DNA of 64,000 nucleotides from Circinella minor (lineage: Eukaryota > Mucoromycota > Mucoromycetes > Mucorales > Lichtheimiaceae). A program made the position numbers and the translations under genes. The notes under the pieces were generated by a model that ran no database searches, was not told where the DNA came from, and saw only the letters and a program-made list of their open reading frames with translations. The stretch is from assembly GCA_016758965.1 (NCBI GenBank), contig JAEPRB010000168.1:1-64000 (forward strand), given 5' to 3'. Every line of letters starts with the position of its first letter. The first letter of the stretch is position 1. Of this stretch, positions 51,335-63,739 are shown in pieces.

Positions 51335-53514
51335 ATGATTTACTTACCACAGATTTGTCCACAACCTGATTGGCACAATCTTATTCCTGAAATTAGTGAC
51401 CACAGTACTACGGATACGTCATTTTGGGTCTCTAGTTATCGCAAAGGTAAATCAAACTCTTCTGAGGAAAGCGGATCCCATTTATTTTTCCAGAATGGCG
51501 AGACAACGAATTTTTTTTGGCCTTGTGACTGAATTTAATGTTGAGTTTAAGAATAACCGGGCCAACATTTATATATTAGGTTATACTTCTATTCATGGGA
51601 GTGTTAAAGTGGATCGAGTTCCAGGAGCTCATAAAGTAGACATTAAAGGCCAAGACGGGATCGACGTAGAATATATTAATTCGGTAATCAAATTATCACA
51701 TACTTATGGATGCGTCGATTGTTATATTTGCATATTAATTATAGGTAATAAAACTTTAAATGTTATATAGAGAACATTGAAGGTTTCCTGTACACAAATT
51801 GGTGCTAAAGATATTACAGTTTATGCACCTCGAAAAGAATGGAAAGCATCGCTCAGTAAACCTGTGAGTAGTGACAACATCAAAAAAATATGAAAGCTTA
51901 CATATCTAATTGTCAAATGCCTTTTTTTTATTTGCACATATAGATTCTTGCAATTGATGTATCATCTGATAATCGATTATATGCTTATACTCAAGAACAA
52001 CATATCATTGTTGCATCAGTGCAACAAGAAGGTGAAACTCAGGTACTATGATATATATTACTTTATCCTAGCTATCGAGCTCTAAAAAATAAATGTAGAT
52101 GATAATGAAAGGTCACCTTTCAGACGTGACCACAATTCGATTTTTCCCAAGCAATCAAGGTATATATGGAAATAATTCAATTGGTATTACGAGAAAAGAA
52201 AGACTAATACTAGTATCTGTCTTTTTTTCTTCAAGTTCTTTTGAGCGGTGGATCAGATTTCCAAGCGAAAATATGGTCAGTTCAAGATGGAAGTAATCCA
52301 GTGACACTTACTGGTCATACTGCTGGTAATTTACTCTAGCTTGTTTCTATTTTATCTTACTTTTCGAACGAGAGAAGAAAGTTATGTGTGTCAGTGCGAT
52401 TAATTTAGCATACATACGTATATAGGGATTACCGATTTGGCTATTGTATCAGTAGGAAGAAATGTATTAAGTATGTATAAAAATTTTGCTATACATGAGT
52501 GCTTGAATCATAGTATGGAGGACCTAGATGTATTGACATTTTATATATTTCATTGTTATGTAGCGTCGTCAAGAGATGGTACTGTTCGATTATGGCATTG
52601 TGGTAACTATGATCTTTCACTATTATGGATTTCTTCGTAAGCATTATATTTGCTAATTAGGATTCTATAGGAAGCGGTACAACTTTAAGTGTGCTTGGAA
52701 ACTATCAGGTTCCCGTGACAAAGATGATACTGATAACGTTACCAAGCAGTTATAAACCTGGAGATCCAACTCAGCTTGGTAAGAGTTTTGTGAATTATTG
52801 TACTACATAGTATCCAAGTAACCGTAAGAATATTCAAAGAAACACATTTTCCCCTTCGTGAAATGATTAGATGAACGTGAAGTCGAAACAAATGATAAAG
52901 TGATCCTTGTTGGTTTGAATGATGGAACTGTTAGAGGTATTCATCTGGGAACAAAAGAAGAGGTATATATAAAATTTCCATACCTTCGGTGATATTAAAT
53001 AGTTTTGTCTACTGACGACGAGTTATATGCTTAGATTTTTTCTGTCGAAACAAATGCGACTAAAGTGTCAGCCCTACAATATGACCCAGATACTGAAATT
53101 ATACTAGTTGGCGGTGAGAATGGTGTAGTACAAGTATATCAATTATCCAACTTGAAGAAACCACGTCTTGAATGGCAACGGTCAGATCATGCAGTAACTG
53201 GACTTGTGATCCAACAAACGAACAATGGTGAACTAATTCCATATGTGTCTACTGGTATGTTTATCAAAAAACATATATCTTTTATGGGAACAAATAATAA
53301 TAATATGAAATAAATTAAATTCTATATAGCGGATGGAAATGTATATTCTACCAGCAGTATCGTGTATGCAATTCAGGAACAGAGCAAGCTTACATTATCA
53401 GCTGAGTATTCTGGAAATGAACTTGAATCTATTAGTGATATAACAATGATGAAAACCACAAACAAACAACAATTGTTATGCTGTAATCGCGAAGGATATA
53501 TCAAGATTTATTAA
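51335..53514 (+). CDS. PAAF1/Rpn14-like WD40 proteasome assembly chaperone
   Basis: Twelve exons give 415 residues: 51335-51446, 51580-51683, 51771-51863, 51944-52042, 52099-52159, 52236-52325, 52426-52470, 52564-52602, 52671-52778, 52871-52962, 53035-53254 and 53330-53514. WD40 blades are evident: MKGHLSDVTTIRFFPS followed by VLLSGGSDFQAKIWSVQDGS, LTGHTAGITDLAIV, TSSRDGTVRLWHCGSG and ILVGGENGVVQVYQL. Order and wording (FFPS..VLLSGG.D...KIWS; GRNVL..SRDGT.RLW.CG) match animal PAAF1. PAAF1/Rpn14 binds the ATPase ring of the 19S proteasome and acts during its assembly. The blade exons are strikingly short (39-108 nt). It converges on the Utp16-like gene with 118 bp between stops. Confidence 0.87.
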
Positions 53515-53632
53515 GTAGAGGATGGTGATGACAGTATTATAATAATAAAAAATGGGATGCGCTTTGTTTTTCCTTGTTCTTGTTATTGGTTTGTTTTAAA
53601 TATGCAAAAAAAAAGGAGGGAAGAATAAATAT

Positions 53633-54467
53633 TTATCTGCGTCGAAACTGTGATGCAGCTTTTCCAACTATTCCTTCGCTCCGTTGTAACAAAGCAGATT
53701 TTCTTGGTAAATCTTTTTTGTACAAACTATGTTTATCCTTGAAACTTTTGAGTTCCTGGTCCACTGCTGGCGCCCGTGGACGCTTGCTCAGAACTTTGAC
53801 TGTATATTCGCCTACTTGTCGTACACCAGTCTGTGTTTTTCGCTTCTTACGTTGATCTTTTTCTGATTGTTCTGTGTCATTGTCTACTTCTACTAATAAT
53901 CGTTCAAGATCCTCTGCTTTCAAATGATTCTTTTTTGTCTTTTCTTCCTCTGCTGCTTGTACCAAAAGTTCTTCTGGTAAAAGCTCGGCATTATCTTCTT
54001 CCGTCAATTCTGCCATTTTATTATCTTCTTCTTCTTCTCCTTTTTCCCCAACATCTTGCTGTTTTCGTTTTTGTTCTCGTCTGCTGCCTTGCTTTTGTTC
54101 TCTTAATCGCTGTTCACGTTGTCGCCTTTTATCCTTTTCTTCTGCAGCTGCACTATTTAACATTTTTTTTAAAAGAAAAGAACAATTGATCAGATCTAAT
54201 CGAGAATCTTTTAACTTTTTCTCTATCTTCTTTTTTCATGTTATCAGCATTAAAATTTTACCGTGCTAATAATTCTTTTTGAGTTTTTTGAGCTTGTAAA
54301 ATAAAATCTTTGGCCGATGTTGCCGAGATAGCTTCTGGAGCTTCATCGTCCGAATCACTTTCTGAATCGTTAACAATTTTCTGGATCAGCTTCTCTTCTT
54401 TAGCAATGTCTACCGATGCGGTAGATCCAACGGCTTCGCCTTCTTCGTCAAAAAGGATTTTCGGCAT
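53633..54467 (-). CDS. U3 snoRNA-associated protein, Utp16/Bud21-like
   Basis: Two exons (54467-54262 and 54152-53633) encode 241 residues, very rich in charged residues. It opens MPKILFDEEGEAVG, continues through an acidic stretch (NDSESDSDDEAPEA) and a long Lys/Arg/Gln/Glu coiled coil, and ends with the conserved block RPRAPAVDQELKSFKDKHSL followed by a basic tail ending RRR. That C-terminal block marks the U3 snoRNA-associated family (Bud21/Utp16), small-subunit processome components acting in 18S rRNA maturation in the nucleolus. Low complexity limits certainty over the middle. Length fits the family. Confidence 0.8.
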
Positions 54468-57342
54468 GGTGTAGGAGGGAATACAATAAATAGATCGTTT
54501 TGTATATATGCAAAAACAAAACAATTAAAACAAAAACCAAGATTTTTTTTCTGAGATGAATTTTCGAATGTGTGACCTTTTTATTGAATTTAGTAGTGAA
54601 AGTTTAAGAATGCATAAAACTTATAATAATATATTTTATTTTTTATCAATAAATAAAAAGTCTATGTAGCTGGATATCCGCCGTTACTCCTTTTAACTAA
54701 GAGTGTCGTAATAAGTTAAATGGGTCTTATATATACATCCTACAATGAATTTTTTTAACAAGGGACTCGCTACAGAACCCGATTTATAATTTTCAAAGAT
54801 ATGTAAACAACAATCTAACGTAAGAATATCATTTCCGCTAGTTATACATTATCTATACAACCATTACTAATACGTAGGTCTCAAAAATCCATATGTACGT
54901 ATAAAACTAATGTCATCCCATAAATACATCTACACTAGTCGAACCATCTACGATTAGCGTTACCTAATATTAATGATAAGTCATCATTGTTATAGGCAAT
55001 ACCGTGTACAGTATTACATTCAGCGAAATGATAATGATTTTTCAATATGTACTTACACGAAGTGCTAAATATTTCCAAAAAAGGACATAAATTGCAATCA
55101 AAATATATTCAGTATTGACATAATGCTAATAGGTATTCGGCCTAAATAACACCAATCAAATATTATCATGATTTTTTGTAATACGCACAATAAGTTTTCT
55201 CAATTGAATTCCACTAAATTTTAGTCTCGTTACAGTAACTACGTAGTATAGTTTATTAATATTTTTGTATGTTTACTTCTATGACCCATTTCCTTTCATT
55301 TTCATTTACGTATTATTTATTCTATATTGTTCAACCTTCCAATTGACTTCCGAAAATCATATGCACAGAAGTAGTAAAATAATTATAAAAGAAAAGAAAA
55401 GACAATAAATAAAGAGGCATCTTTTTCAATTCAAAAATTTTAAACAAGAAAGGATCATCCCCTAACTTTACGCGTGACAGTATGAACACCTGCAAGTATA
55501 GAGCAATGAAGTATTTAGGTAGAGAACTTTTTTATAGTCTTACATATGTACTACTATATATATATGACTTCTGCATTTTTGATAATGATACTGTTGGGGT
55601 AGCATATAGTTTATCAATGTTATGTTATTATATAGGTATGCTTGTTATTTAGGTACGTACCAATCATTGACAGCAAGTTGCGTATGTGACACTGTGTACA
55701 AAATTACATAGTGATAAAAATAATAGTAATAATAATAATAATAATAATGAGTATATAAACATATTAGTGAGATGTCTTCTCTGTCTTTTCTTTTCTTTTT
55801 ATGCAATAGAATGTGGATGTACTTATCACAGTCGTAGAGATTATCTTTAATAGTAGCTACTACGTAAATGTGACATGAGTTAAAAAATGGAATAAATCTC
55901 CTTCAACCTATGTCATCTTCGATATGGTGTTGTGACACTTTTTTCATTTCAAAGTTCTACGTAGTCTCCAGTTTTTTTTTTATCAAATGTATTATAACAT
56001 TCTTCTGTGCCATGGAAGTCATTATGAAATTAGCAAAGGATATTCTGTTAATATATATCCAGTATGGTTCCCGCCATCACTATTTTTGTAAATATATTAT
56101 ATGTATGCCAAAGTCGACTTGGGTCTGTGGATGGACGAAGGTTTAAAATTAGCAGTAGTATTAAAAAGTTATATCATATTCACCTGACGTTCAATCAGTC
56201 ATTCAATTGGTAAATTTTTCGATAACGTGTAATGCAGTTTCAATATGCTATTGGATATATAGTACAATTATGTAGTTATTATTTGGGACTTGCTACGGAC
56301 ACCCCATATTTTGCTTACGGACACCCCACAAATAAACAGTTATCAAATAAGTTCTTAGACCATATAAACTATAGTAATAGCGTTGTCAACACCAATAGCG
56401 CTTGTTTGACCGCTCATATGTAACATTAAAAGTATATATGATTCCTTTTTTGTCTTGCTTTCATAAGGCCCACAATTCCCACTTGTGTACACAATGAATA
56501 TAGTAAGAAACCATAAGAAATATTGATTGCTATTATAAAAAGTCGAGCTGATAATATAAGCTTTATAAACATTTATAAGTCGTATAACGATAATAGCTGT
56601 ATAGATAGTGTATAAATGGCTGGATACGATGTGATTATATCAATTTGTTGTGTGCCCTTGAAAAAATATAAAAGTGGGGTCTCCGTAAGTGAGATGAAAT
56701 TACTTAATATAGTATGATTTTGGGGTGTCCGTAGCAATTCCCTTATTATTTGATAGAGTATATCAGCATTTTGTTGGTTAAAACGTGTCGGTATCTCAAT
56801 ATTTTTTCCACGTTATGTGAGGAATTTTGTCATATCTGATCGTCTGCGAAGAATGCCTTACAATAGTGCTTTGCTTGCTAATATATTTTTATTGAAGTTT
56901 CATATATGTACTTATAACAATGGGTGTAATGATAATGTCTGTCAACATTGTTATCAACTACGTATAATTAATACTTCATTTTTTCAGACCTCGGTTTCCC
57001 TATTACGTAAACCTTGGTGACTAATTCTTTCCTTTTTCAAATATAGAAAATAGATGGATTGATGTATGTATGCGTTACTTATCAGCGCTATTTGCTGCTC
57101 TTTTTACTTCGTACATCCTACGACGGTCTATGGAAGTTTGGACCCCGGAGACACTTTTAATTTTTTTATGAGGGGGTATTGTGTGAGAGGTGGGTTAGCC
57201 ATTATACTTGGGTTATGTCGCATAAACTAGCTGATGTAACATTTATCAGACTAACCAATTATATCAACTGTTGAATAAATCAACACCACAACCCTCCTCC
57301 GCAACCAAATGCTGTTTTTCAGCACTTAAAAGCACGGTTGCG
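54468..57342. other. Gene-free intergenic region of 2.9 kb
   Basis: Lies between the divergent Utp16-like and CUE-SMR genes. AT-rich with ATA/AAT microsatellite (about 55723-55748). It holds two CTACGTAG palindromes (55239-55246, 55957-55964) and the 458-bp MITE described separately. No gene recognised; short frames near 55910 and 56817 look random. Confidence 0.55.
56285..56742. mobile_element. MITE with perfect 9-bp target duplication (Mutator-like)
   Basis: Terminal inverted repeats of 22 bp match at 21 positions: left GGGACTTGCTACGGACACCC.. and right (other strand) GGGAATTGCTACGGACACCC.., both ending CA. A second, inner inverted pair, CTTACGGACACCCCAC at 56314-56329 and its complement with one mismatch at 56674-56689, repeats the same ACGGACACCCC core. 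The element is flanked on both sides by TTATTATTT (56276-56284 and 56743-56751), an exact 9-bp duplication. No coding capacity exists. A 9-bp duplication suits Mutator-like transposases; superfamily assignment is inference. Confidence 0.85.
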
Positions 57343-59297
57343 ATGGGACGCCTTCAAGATAATCAATATGGTTCAATAAAGAGACCGGATCGAATAAAAA
57401 CTGAACAATCCAATGTTAGAGATGAGCTTCAGGTAATGAATAGCTAATTTATCAAAGTTTGAGTTACTTTATCCTTCACTTTGCTAAATTGACCGAGAAC
57501 AAAAAATACAAAAATAATAAACCCCCAAGTCAAGATTTTGTCCACCACTGGATCCAGCATTAATCGACGCAATTTGGAACGATGGTAAACGATATGACAA
57601 CTGTATTGAAATTCTAACTGAACTTGCTCGTGAAGCAAGTAAAGTAAATGATTACACCGACTTAAACGCAGGTGCCCATGACCTACAAGGAAGCGTGACA
57701 TCATCGGATGACTATGACGATGACCAAAGCGATGATGCAGAATCACAACAAAATTTAGAGTTTCTAATGGTTTGCTTTCCAAACGTTGATCGACAAGCAC
57801 TTCTTACCGTGCTACAAGAGCAAGACAACAACATTGAAAGAGCAACTGATATTTTGCTTAACGACGTTTTTCTTGAATCAGATTTACCACCAGCGAAAAA
57901 TAGCACAAGTAGTTTAAACGGTGATGATGAAGAATTATCATACCGAGAGGCACTTCGATTAGATCAAATCGAAAAGAGAAAGGCGAAAAAGAAGGCCGAT
58001 AAAAAGGACAAAGGGGTTATATGGTCCACAGGGAACCTTCCCTATGCATCAACAACTGACCAGTATTTAGATGAGGATAACTCAGCAGCAGCAACAACAA
58101 CAACTGCAAATGCATGGAAGCAGTACGATGGACATGTAAAGAATATAAGAAAAGCATTCCCAGCAACAGCTCCATCGACGATTCTCGGATGTGTAAAGAC
58201 TTGTCGAGGAAACGTAATAGCGGCTGTACGGGAACTTATGAGAAAAGATACACGTTTGAAACCGATGTTCCATTGGACGACTATGAGTGAATTGGAACAA
58301 CTTGAACATGCCTTGAAGAAAATAATTGTTGATCGGCCACCAGAAGAAATATATCGTATTGCTACAGGTGTTATCATTTCAGAAAGGTCAGATACAACAA
58401 AGCCGACAGTAGAGAAGATGACACAGATCGGATGTGATTTCGCTTTGACATTTGACCGAGAGCAACAAGAGTTAGCAGAACGCATGGCTTTACTGAAATT
58501 GAAAAAGTTCAACGCAGTACCAGATTTACCTGCTGTACCGGAATATCTTTTAATCGACAACGCTGACACATACAGCGAGGATGACCCAATGACCTGCCGC
58601 GAGAAAGCAAGTGACCTTATTATGGAACGGAATAATCTTTACCGTAAAGCGGCAGAAGCTTATAGAAGAACGAAAAACAAAGGACCTGGGGAAGGTGGTG
58701 TTGCTTTTTATTATTCTGATGAAGTAGGTTATTAATCTTTTGATAAAAAAGATGAATGGGCAACGGAATGAGTGTATACCACTGACGTTAAACAATTATT
58801 TATCTGATAGGCGCGGCAATTAGACACTCAAGCTAAAAATTGGAATCTGAAAGCGGCCCGTGCCCTTGTACGAAAGGAGAGGTACTTCATACTTTTCATC
58901 TTGCATATTATGTTTCTAAAAAATATATACGTATGTATGTAATTATAGGTTACGAGAGCAAGATGACCATTTAGTAGATTTACATGGCCTCACAGTAGCT
59001 GAAGCCAAAATCCTCATACAAGAAGGCGTAAATCAATGGTGGTCTCGTAGTCAGATGCAAATAGGTATATAAACAATCGAAATTTTTAGCTTCAATAATT
59101 TTCAAAGCCGCTAATTTTGGTAATTAGGACGGAAGGGAATAAAACCACTCAAGATTGTAACAGGCGTTGGCAGACACTCTGAATATGGTGAATCCAAATT
59201 ACTACCCAGTGCGCTCAAGCTGCTAAAAAAGGAAGGATGGAGGATTGAGACACCTTATCCTGGATGTATATTGGTGAAGGGAATATGCGCAACATAG
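57343..59297 (+). CDS. CUE-DUF1771-SMR protein, Cue2/N4BP2-like endonuclease
   Basis: Five exons (57343-57432, 57530-58723, 58811-58881, 58949-59064, 59128-59297) encode 546 residues. A short N-terminal motif RFCPPLDPALIDAIWND leads to a CUE-like domain (LMVCFPNVDRQALLTVLQEQ, about residues 104-148), a second UBA/CUE-like helix set (IRKAFPATAPSTILGCVKTC, about 225-265), DUF1771 (about 383-450, ending KNWNLKAARALV) and a C-terminal SMR domain with DLHGLTVAEAKILI and TGVGRHS..G.SKL. This is the architecture of yeast Cue2 and animal N4BP2: ubiquitin-binding modules that bring the SMR nuclease to stalled, ubiquitinated ribosomes in no-go mRNA decay. The DLH motif needed for cleavage is intact. 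Confidence 0.87.
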
Positions 59298-59612
59298 ACA
59301 ATTATATATCATATTTTATATATTTTAAATTAATTACTATTTTATCGATAATTTATACATTTTTTAGTGTTATTATAATCTATTATTAATAAAGATTAAG
59401 TTATCTGTCAATATAGTGTGTGATTATATGTTATGTTCAAGTTGGTAAGCTAGCAAAGTAGTAAAGAAATCACTGTTCAAGGGTTCACAGGTGGATCCAA
59501 CAGCAATGACAATATTGACATTTTACGGCAGCGTGACAACATTTTACACAGTGAAACCAAGCGACCGGATTTGAAATCCGCAGTTTTCGAGTTTCCAAAA
59601 AAAAAAACCTTT
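59298..59612. other. Short intergenic spacer / possible 5' end of PSO2
   Basis: The frame of PSO2 stays open upstream as far as 59454 with no in-frame ATG. An ATG at 59428 could supply an earlier start only through a weak-donor intron. So part of this spacer may be coding. Confidence 0.4.
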
Positions 59613-61685
59613 ATGAAGCGAAAACGAATCAATAGCAAAGACCAAGAATCAACCAGATCAAATTCAAGAAGCATCAGGCACTATTTTAATAATTCTACCA
59701 CTACTGAAAAAGCTTCAACTATTGTAGATCAGTTCGAACGTAATCTTGATTGTGCTGTTAAACTATCGCTCTTGGAAACCAATAGCAACCTTGACGACCC
59801 GACAGACATCTCTAATACACAAATTGCGACTGTAAATAGCCCCACGTATTTGGAGGATCAACATCAGTTAGGCGATTCCTTAAATCAGTGCCCTATATGT
59901 GGCATCTTATTTGGTAAAGAAATTGATCCCAATCGCCATATTAATAGTTGTCTCGATGATTTCGAACGCCATGATTCGCCAAAAGAAAAAAAAGACAGTA
60001 TTACACCGGAGCCTGTAACGACTCTTGCAACAAAAACTCAAAATAAGGCTGAATCATCATCTAGTACTGCACTACAACTGCTTCCGAATAGACCCACGCG
60101 CGGGAGGTACGAAAGTTTAAACGATAAGGAAACACCCAGTAATAATGATCAAAAGAAAGCTTCCTCGCCAAGCAAAAGGGCGAAGAGAAAATGCCCATTT
60201 TATAAGTGGATCCAAGGTAAAAGAACAAAAAAGTAATATATGTACTATCAAATGATTTTTGATGGCCGGAAGGGTTTTACGCTCACACGTAAGTTATTAG
60301 GAATACCTTTCGTTGTCGATGCGTTTTCATATGGAAAAATTGAAAAATGTGAAGGGTATTTTTTGTCTCACTACCATAGCGACCATTATCATGGATTGTC
60401 ATCATCGTGGAAACATGGGACAATCTATTGTTCAAAAATCACAGCAAACTTTCTACGACAAGAACTTGACATTAATAAGAAGTATATCGTTGCACTTCCA
60501 ATGGATCAAGATTATGCTTTGAATAGTTTCGTCAATGTATGTCTTATTGACGCTAACCATTGTCCTGGTTCTGTATTATTCTTATTCAAGGTTTTTAGGT
60601 CTGACGGATCTACTGTTCGTCACCTTCATACTGGTGATTTTCGTGCAAATCCACGCATGTGTCTACACCCATTGATCCGACAACCGGAAAATGATATTCT
60701 GGATACTCTTTATCTGGATACAACATATTTAAATGGTCAATATTCATTTCCAGCTCAGGAAGATGTGATAAAAGCTGCATGTGATTTAGCTGAACGATGC
60801 GTGTCCGGTGAACAAGGCAAAAACAAGTCCAAATGGTTATATGGATGGTTGGGAAAAATAGATAGGGGTAATAGTGATGATAAGATGTCCACTGACAGCG
60901 TGACAAAAAAGACAAATAGCAAAGTATTGATTATTGTTGGAACCTACTCTATTGGAAAAGAAAAGTTATTCTATCGTATGTATAGTAGTTAACAAAGTAT
61001 CATATATATATATATATATATCTACGCCATCATATTAAAATGATCAAAATATTAGACTTGGCCAAACGATTGAATACTAAAGTTTATGCAACCCCTACAA
61101 AACGAAGATTTATTACTGCTCAAGAGAATAAACAGCTGGACTCTTTATTGACTGATGATCCTTTCAAAGCACAAATCCATCTATTTCCGATGGGACAAAT
61201 TCAAGAAGAGGTAGGCTGTAAAAACTGATTTACTAAGGTTAATGATATATGTAATAAAGCTGACCAAGCAATTATAGCGACTTTCCTTGTATCTGAAAAG
61301 CCTTTCACCTCATTTTACATCAGCTATTGCTTTTCGTCCCACTGGGTGGACTTTCAAGAAAAGTTCCCCAGCAATATCATCATTAGCAACTGCTCCCTTG
61401 GAACAAATCACATCCCCGCCAGTGGACCGAATAGTCGTTTTAAACCCACAAAAATCCTCTATTGACACAATCAAGGTATATGGGGTTCCTTACTCTGAAC
61501 ATTCCAGTTTTCGCGAACTCGCATCTTTCATTGCTAGCCTTGATGTACGACGGATCATACCCACTGTCAATGTGGGAAATGAAGTGAGTCGTCAAAAAAT
61601 GGGTGCAATATTACAACGCTGGCAAAATGAGAAAAAGAAAAAGGGCATTCAACTAGTTTCATATCCAGCAGAAGAACATTGGTAA
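59613..61685 (+). CDS. PSO2: PSO2/SNM1 DNA interstrand cross-link repair nuclease
   Basis: Four exons (59613-60216, 60301-60975, 61056-61210, 61278-61685) encode at least 613 residues. The N-terminal part holds a UBZ4-type zinc finger (CPICGILFGKEIDPNRHINSC, about residues 92-112) and a short IRHYF that resembles a PCNA-binding box. The metallo-beta-lactamase/beta-CASP nuclease begins at CPFYKWIQGIPFVVDAFSYG (about 195) with the metal motif HYHSDHYHGL (about 225), followed by DANHCPGSVLF, HTGDFR, LDTTYLN and GTYSIGKEKLF. The end, VPYSEHSSFRELASFI, is the DRWD-less SNM1 C-terminal motif. The enzyme is a 5' exonuclease that unhooks interstrand cross-links. The start is the first in-frame ATG; a further 5' coding part is possible. 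Confidence 0.92.
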
Positions 61686-62082
61686 TGTATAATCCATCCC
61701 TTTTAATGAGACGCACAGTATGTAATTATTCAGATATTCTCTTTCTCAAACATTTTTAACTATGTACATTCCGTTAAAATAAATATCTGTGAGCCGACAT
61801 CCATCATTATATATATATATAAACAAAAAAAAAAGAGTTTTCTGAAATTCATGACTGAATCCTATATTTGTTAAAATATGGCCTTTTTGAACTGTGGTAC
61901 GAAAATGCTCTTAAGCATCTCATCATGAGATTCGCAAAAAAAAAAAGAAAAAATATATATAAATGTATCATGGATCCAAGATCATTTTTATATTCAAATC
62001 TTTTTTACAGGTCATTTTAAAGGTATGCTTTATTGAAAGCCATGTAGTTTTCTTTTACATATCGTTAGCAGATTATACCGAT
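61686..62082. other. Convergent 3' spacer between PSO2 and CWC2
   Basis: 397 bp of AT-rich sequence with AATAAA near 61778 and AT repeats. No gene seen. Confidence 0.5.
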
Positions 62083-63595
62083 TTAATCGTCCTCTTCGCT
62101 ATCACTTCCATATGATGCAAGATTTCCTAATCCTGCTGGTTGCGTTGTCTTTTGTTGAGTGGATGATGGGGGTGGTGCTGTGGATGACGATGGAGATGAA
62201 GAACCTTTTGGATCCTTCAGGGTCTTTAGTGAACTTAATACGTTTGCAGGAATAATACCGGCAACTTTTACATTTGATTGTTTTTGTACTTCTGGTACGT
62301 AGCTGGTGCCCAATGTTTGGTGGGTATACCCATATATCGCTTCAGCGGCTTGTGTATCCGCATGATAATTATCATTTGTGTCAGAATATCGATGGCGTTT
62401 AGCGCTTAATTCCATTTCGCGAAAACCATCTTCATCAACTTCGCGTTTCATTTGTGTATATTCGGCTGGCAGCTCTGATTCTACATCTTGACGTTCATAC
62501 ATTTCTTTACGATTATATCCTTGAGATCCTTTATCTGCTCCCCTACGTTCTTCATCACCCTTCATAGTAGACTGTTCTTGCGTTGCCCACCTAATGAAAA
62601 GCCACAGTAATAATATTTGACCGATAAACCATTATTTAATATCCTGTTTTAATCAAACATGACTTTATAATATTCTTTTTGCTTTGTCTCAAGATTACTT
62701 ACCGCACATTGATAATTTCATTATTATCTAATCCTTGATTCATCATCGCCTCCCTGGCAAATTCGGCATTATTTCTAGATTTGTAGGTTACAAACGCCAC
62801 ACCTCTAGGTCGTAACAATCGCACTATAGTTTGATATATAAAGAAAAGACATTAGATATTGAGACGTAGACGATTTGATCACTTGACATTATATACCTCG
62901 CTCCAACTCTCCAAATGGTTCAAAGTGCTTTATCACGACTTCTCGCATATTATGAGTTGATGCTATGCGGCCAACATACAACGTTTTGTTTAGAGTATTA
63001 AACGAACCAACACCGCCCATATCTTGTCGAAATTCCCTACATCATATTATTAGCTATTGGATATGTCTTCTCATCAATAACCTGACTTAAACATTCTGTA
63101 TATACGTACATATACTTGTCACGCCCAAAGCAATCTATTGTCGTCTCGATCTCATCGCTTTCATTTGGAATTCGATGCCACATTGAGCAGTCAGATCCTT
63201 GTGCACACATGCCCTTGGCAAAAAAAAGACAGAAATACGCGTTTCGGTTATTTGATCCGACCGTTTCACCTGAATCTCGAGCAGGATCGCACTTGAATTT
63301 AGCTCGAGCACTACAATGCATATTATATGAAAGAGTTAATCGGGGGTTATAGATCCTTTAACTCTTGTTTTCCTAGAGATCGTATATAATACCCTTTTTT
63401 ACTCCAGTCTCTCTCTAGACCTTTCCATCGATTATGCCAGATGTTATATGTTCCACCTTCAGGTTTTCTCTCTTTTAAGTATTCTTCAAGTGTGACCTTG
63501 TCAACCTATATGAAAATCAGTGATCTAGCTTTTCTATTAAATGTATATACATATATAAACATGAGATTCCTTACTTGCCGTCGTGCTGGTGCCAT
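62083..63595 (-). CDS. CWC2: Pre-mRNA splicing factor Cwc2 (RBM22-type)
   Basis: Six exons (63595-63575, 63505-63393, 63310-63116, 63036-62897, 62823-62703, 62590-62083) encode 365 residues. The first exon has just 21 nt (MAPARRQ). A Torus-type N-terminal module (GTYNIWHNRW, KFKCDPARDSG) leads into a CCCH zinc finger (FCLFFAKGMCAQGSDCSMWH) and one RRM (KTLYVGRIA, then RGVAFVTYK), then the conserved NEIINVRWATQEQ. The C-terminal tail is charged and Pro/Ser-rich, ending in SDSEEDD. Cwc2 belongs to the NineTeen complex, contacts U6 snRNA and the intron, and helps shape the spliceosome's catalytic core. The gene is divergent from the ERG27-like gene with 144 bp between starts. Confidence 0.92.
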
Positions 63596-63739
63596 ATTTG
63601 CTCAAATATATAATTTAAGATGGAAAAAAAAGCCGGAGGATCAAATTATTCAAACTGTCCAAATTTATTATTCATTTTCAACTTTTGTGACACCCATATA
63701 CCCCTTTTGCTTTTTCTACTTTTGAGACAAAGTTCCATT
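63596..63739. promoter_or_regulatory. Compact bidirectional promoter (CWC2 / ERG27-like)
   Basis: 144 bp separate the two divergent ATGs, so promoter elements and both leaders overlap. T-rich on the ERG27 side; no clear TATA box. Confidence 0.45.

Noticed and set aside
51447..51579. Open reading through intron 1 of the PAAF1-like gene (TTTCCAG acceptor near 51492)
   Set aside because: Using that acceptor breaks the frame, whereas ATATTAG at 51579 joins YRKG to YTSIHGSV in frame as the family expects.
58042..58569. 175-codon minus-strand frame
   Set aside because: Antisense shadow of the CUE-DUF1771-SMR gene, whose frame matches known domains.
59428..59490. Possible 5' exon of PSO2 from an ATG at 59428
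   Set aside because: A frame-correct join needs a weak GTTGGT donor and a 53-base intron; the stronger GTAAGC donor gives the wrong frame. Left as an uncertainty in the PSO2 entry.
57343..61685. A DNA-repair or RNA-quality operon-like cluster (CUE-SMR plus PSO2)
   Set aside because: Tandem order alone is weak evidence in a eukaryote; the two proteins act on different substrates and REV1 lies 16 kb away.
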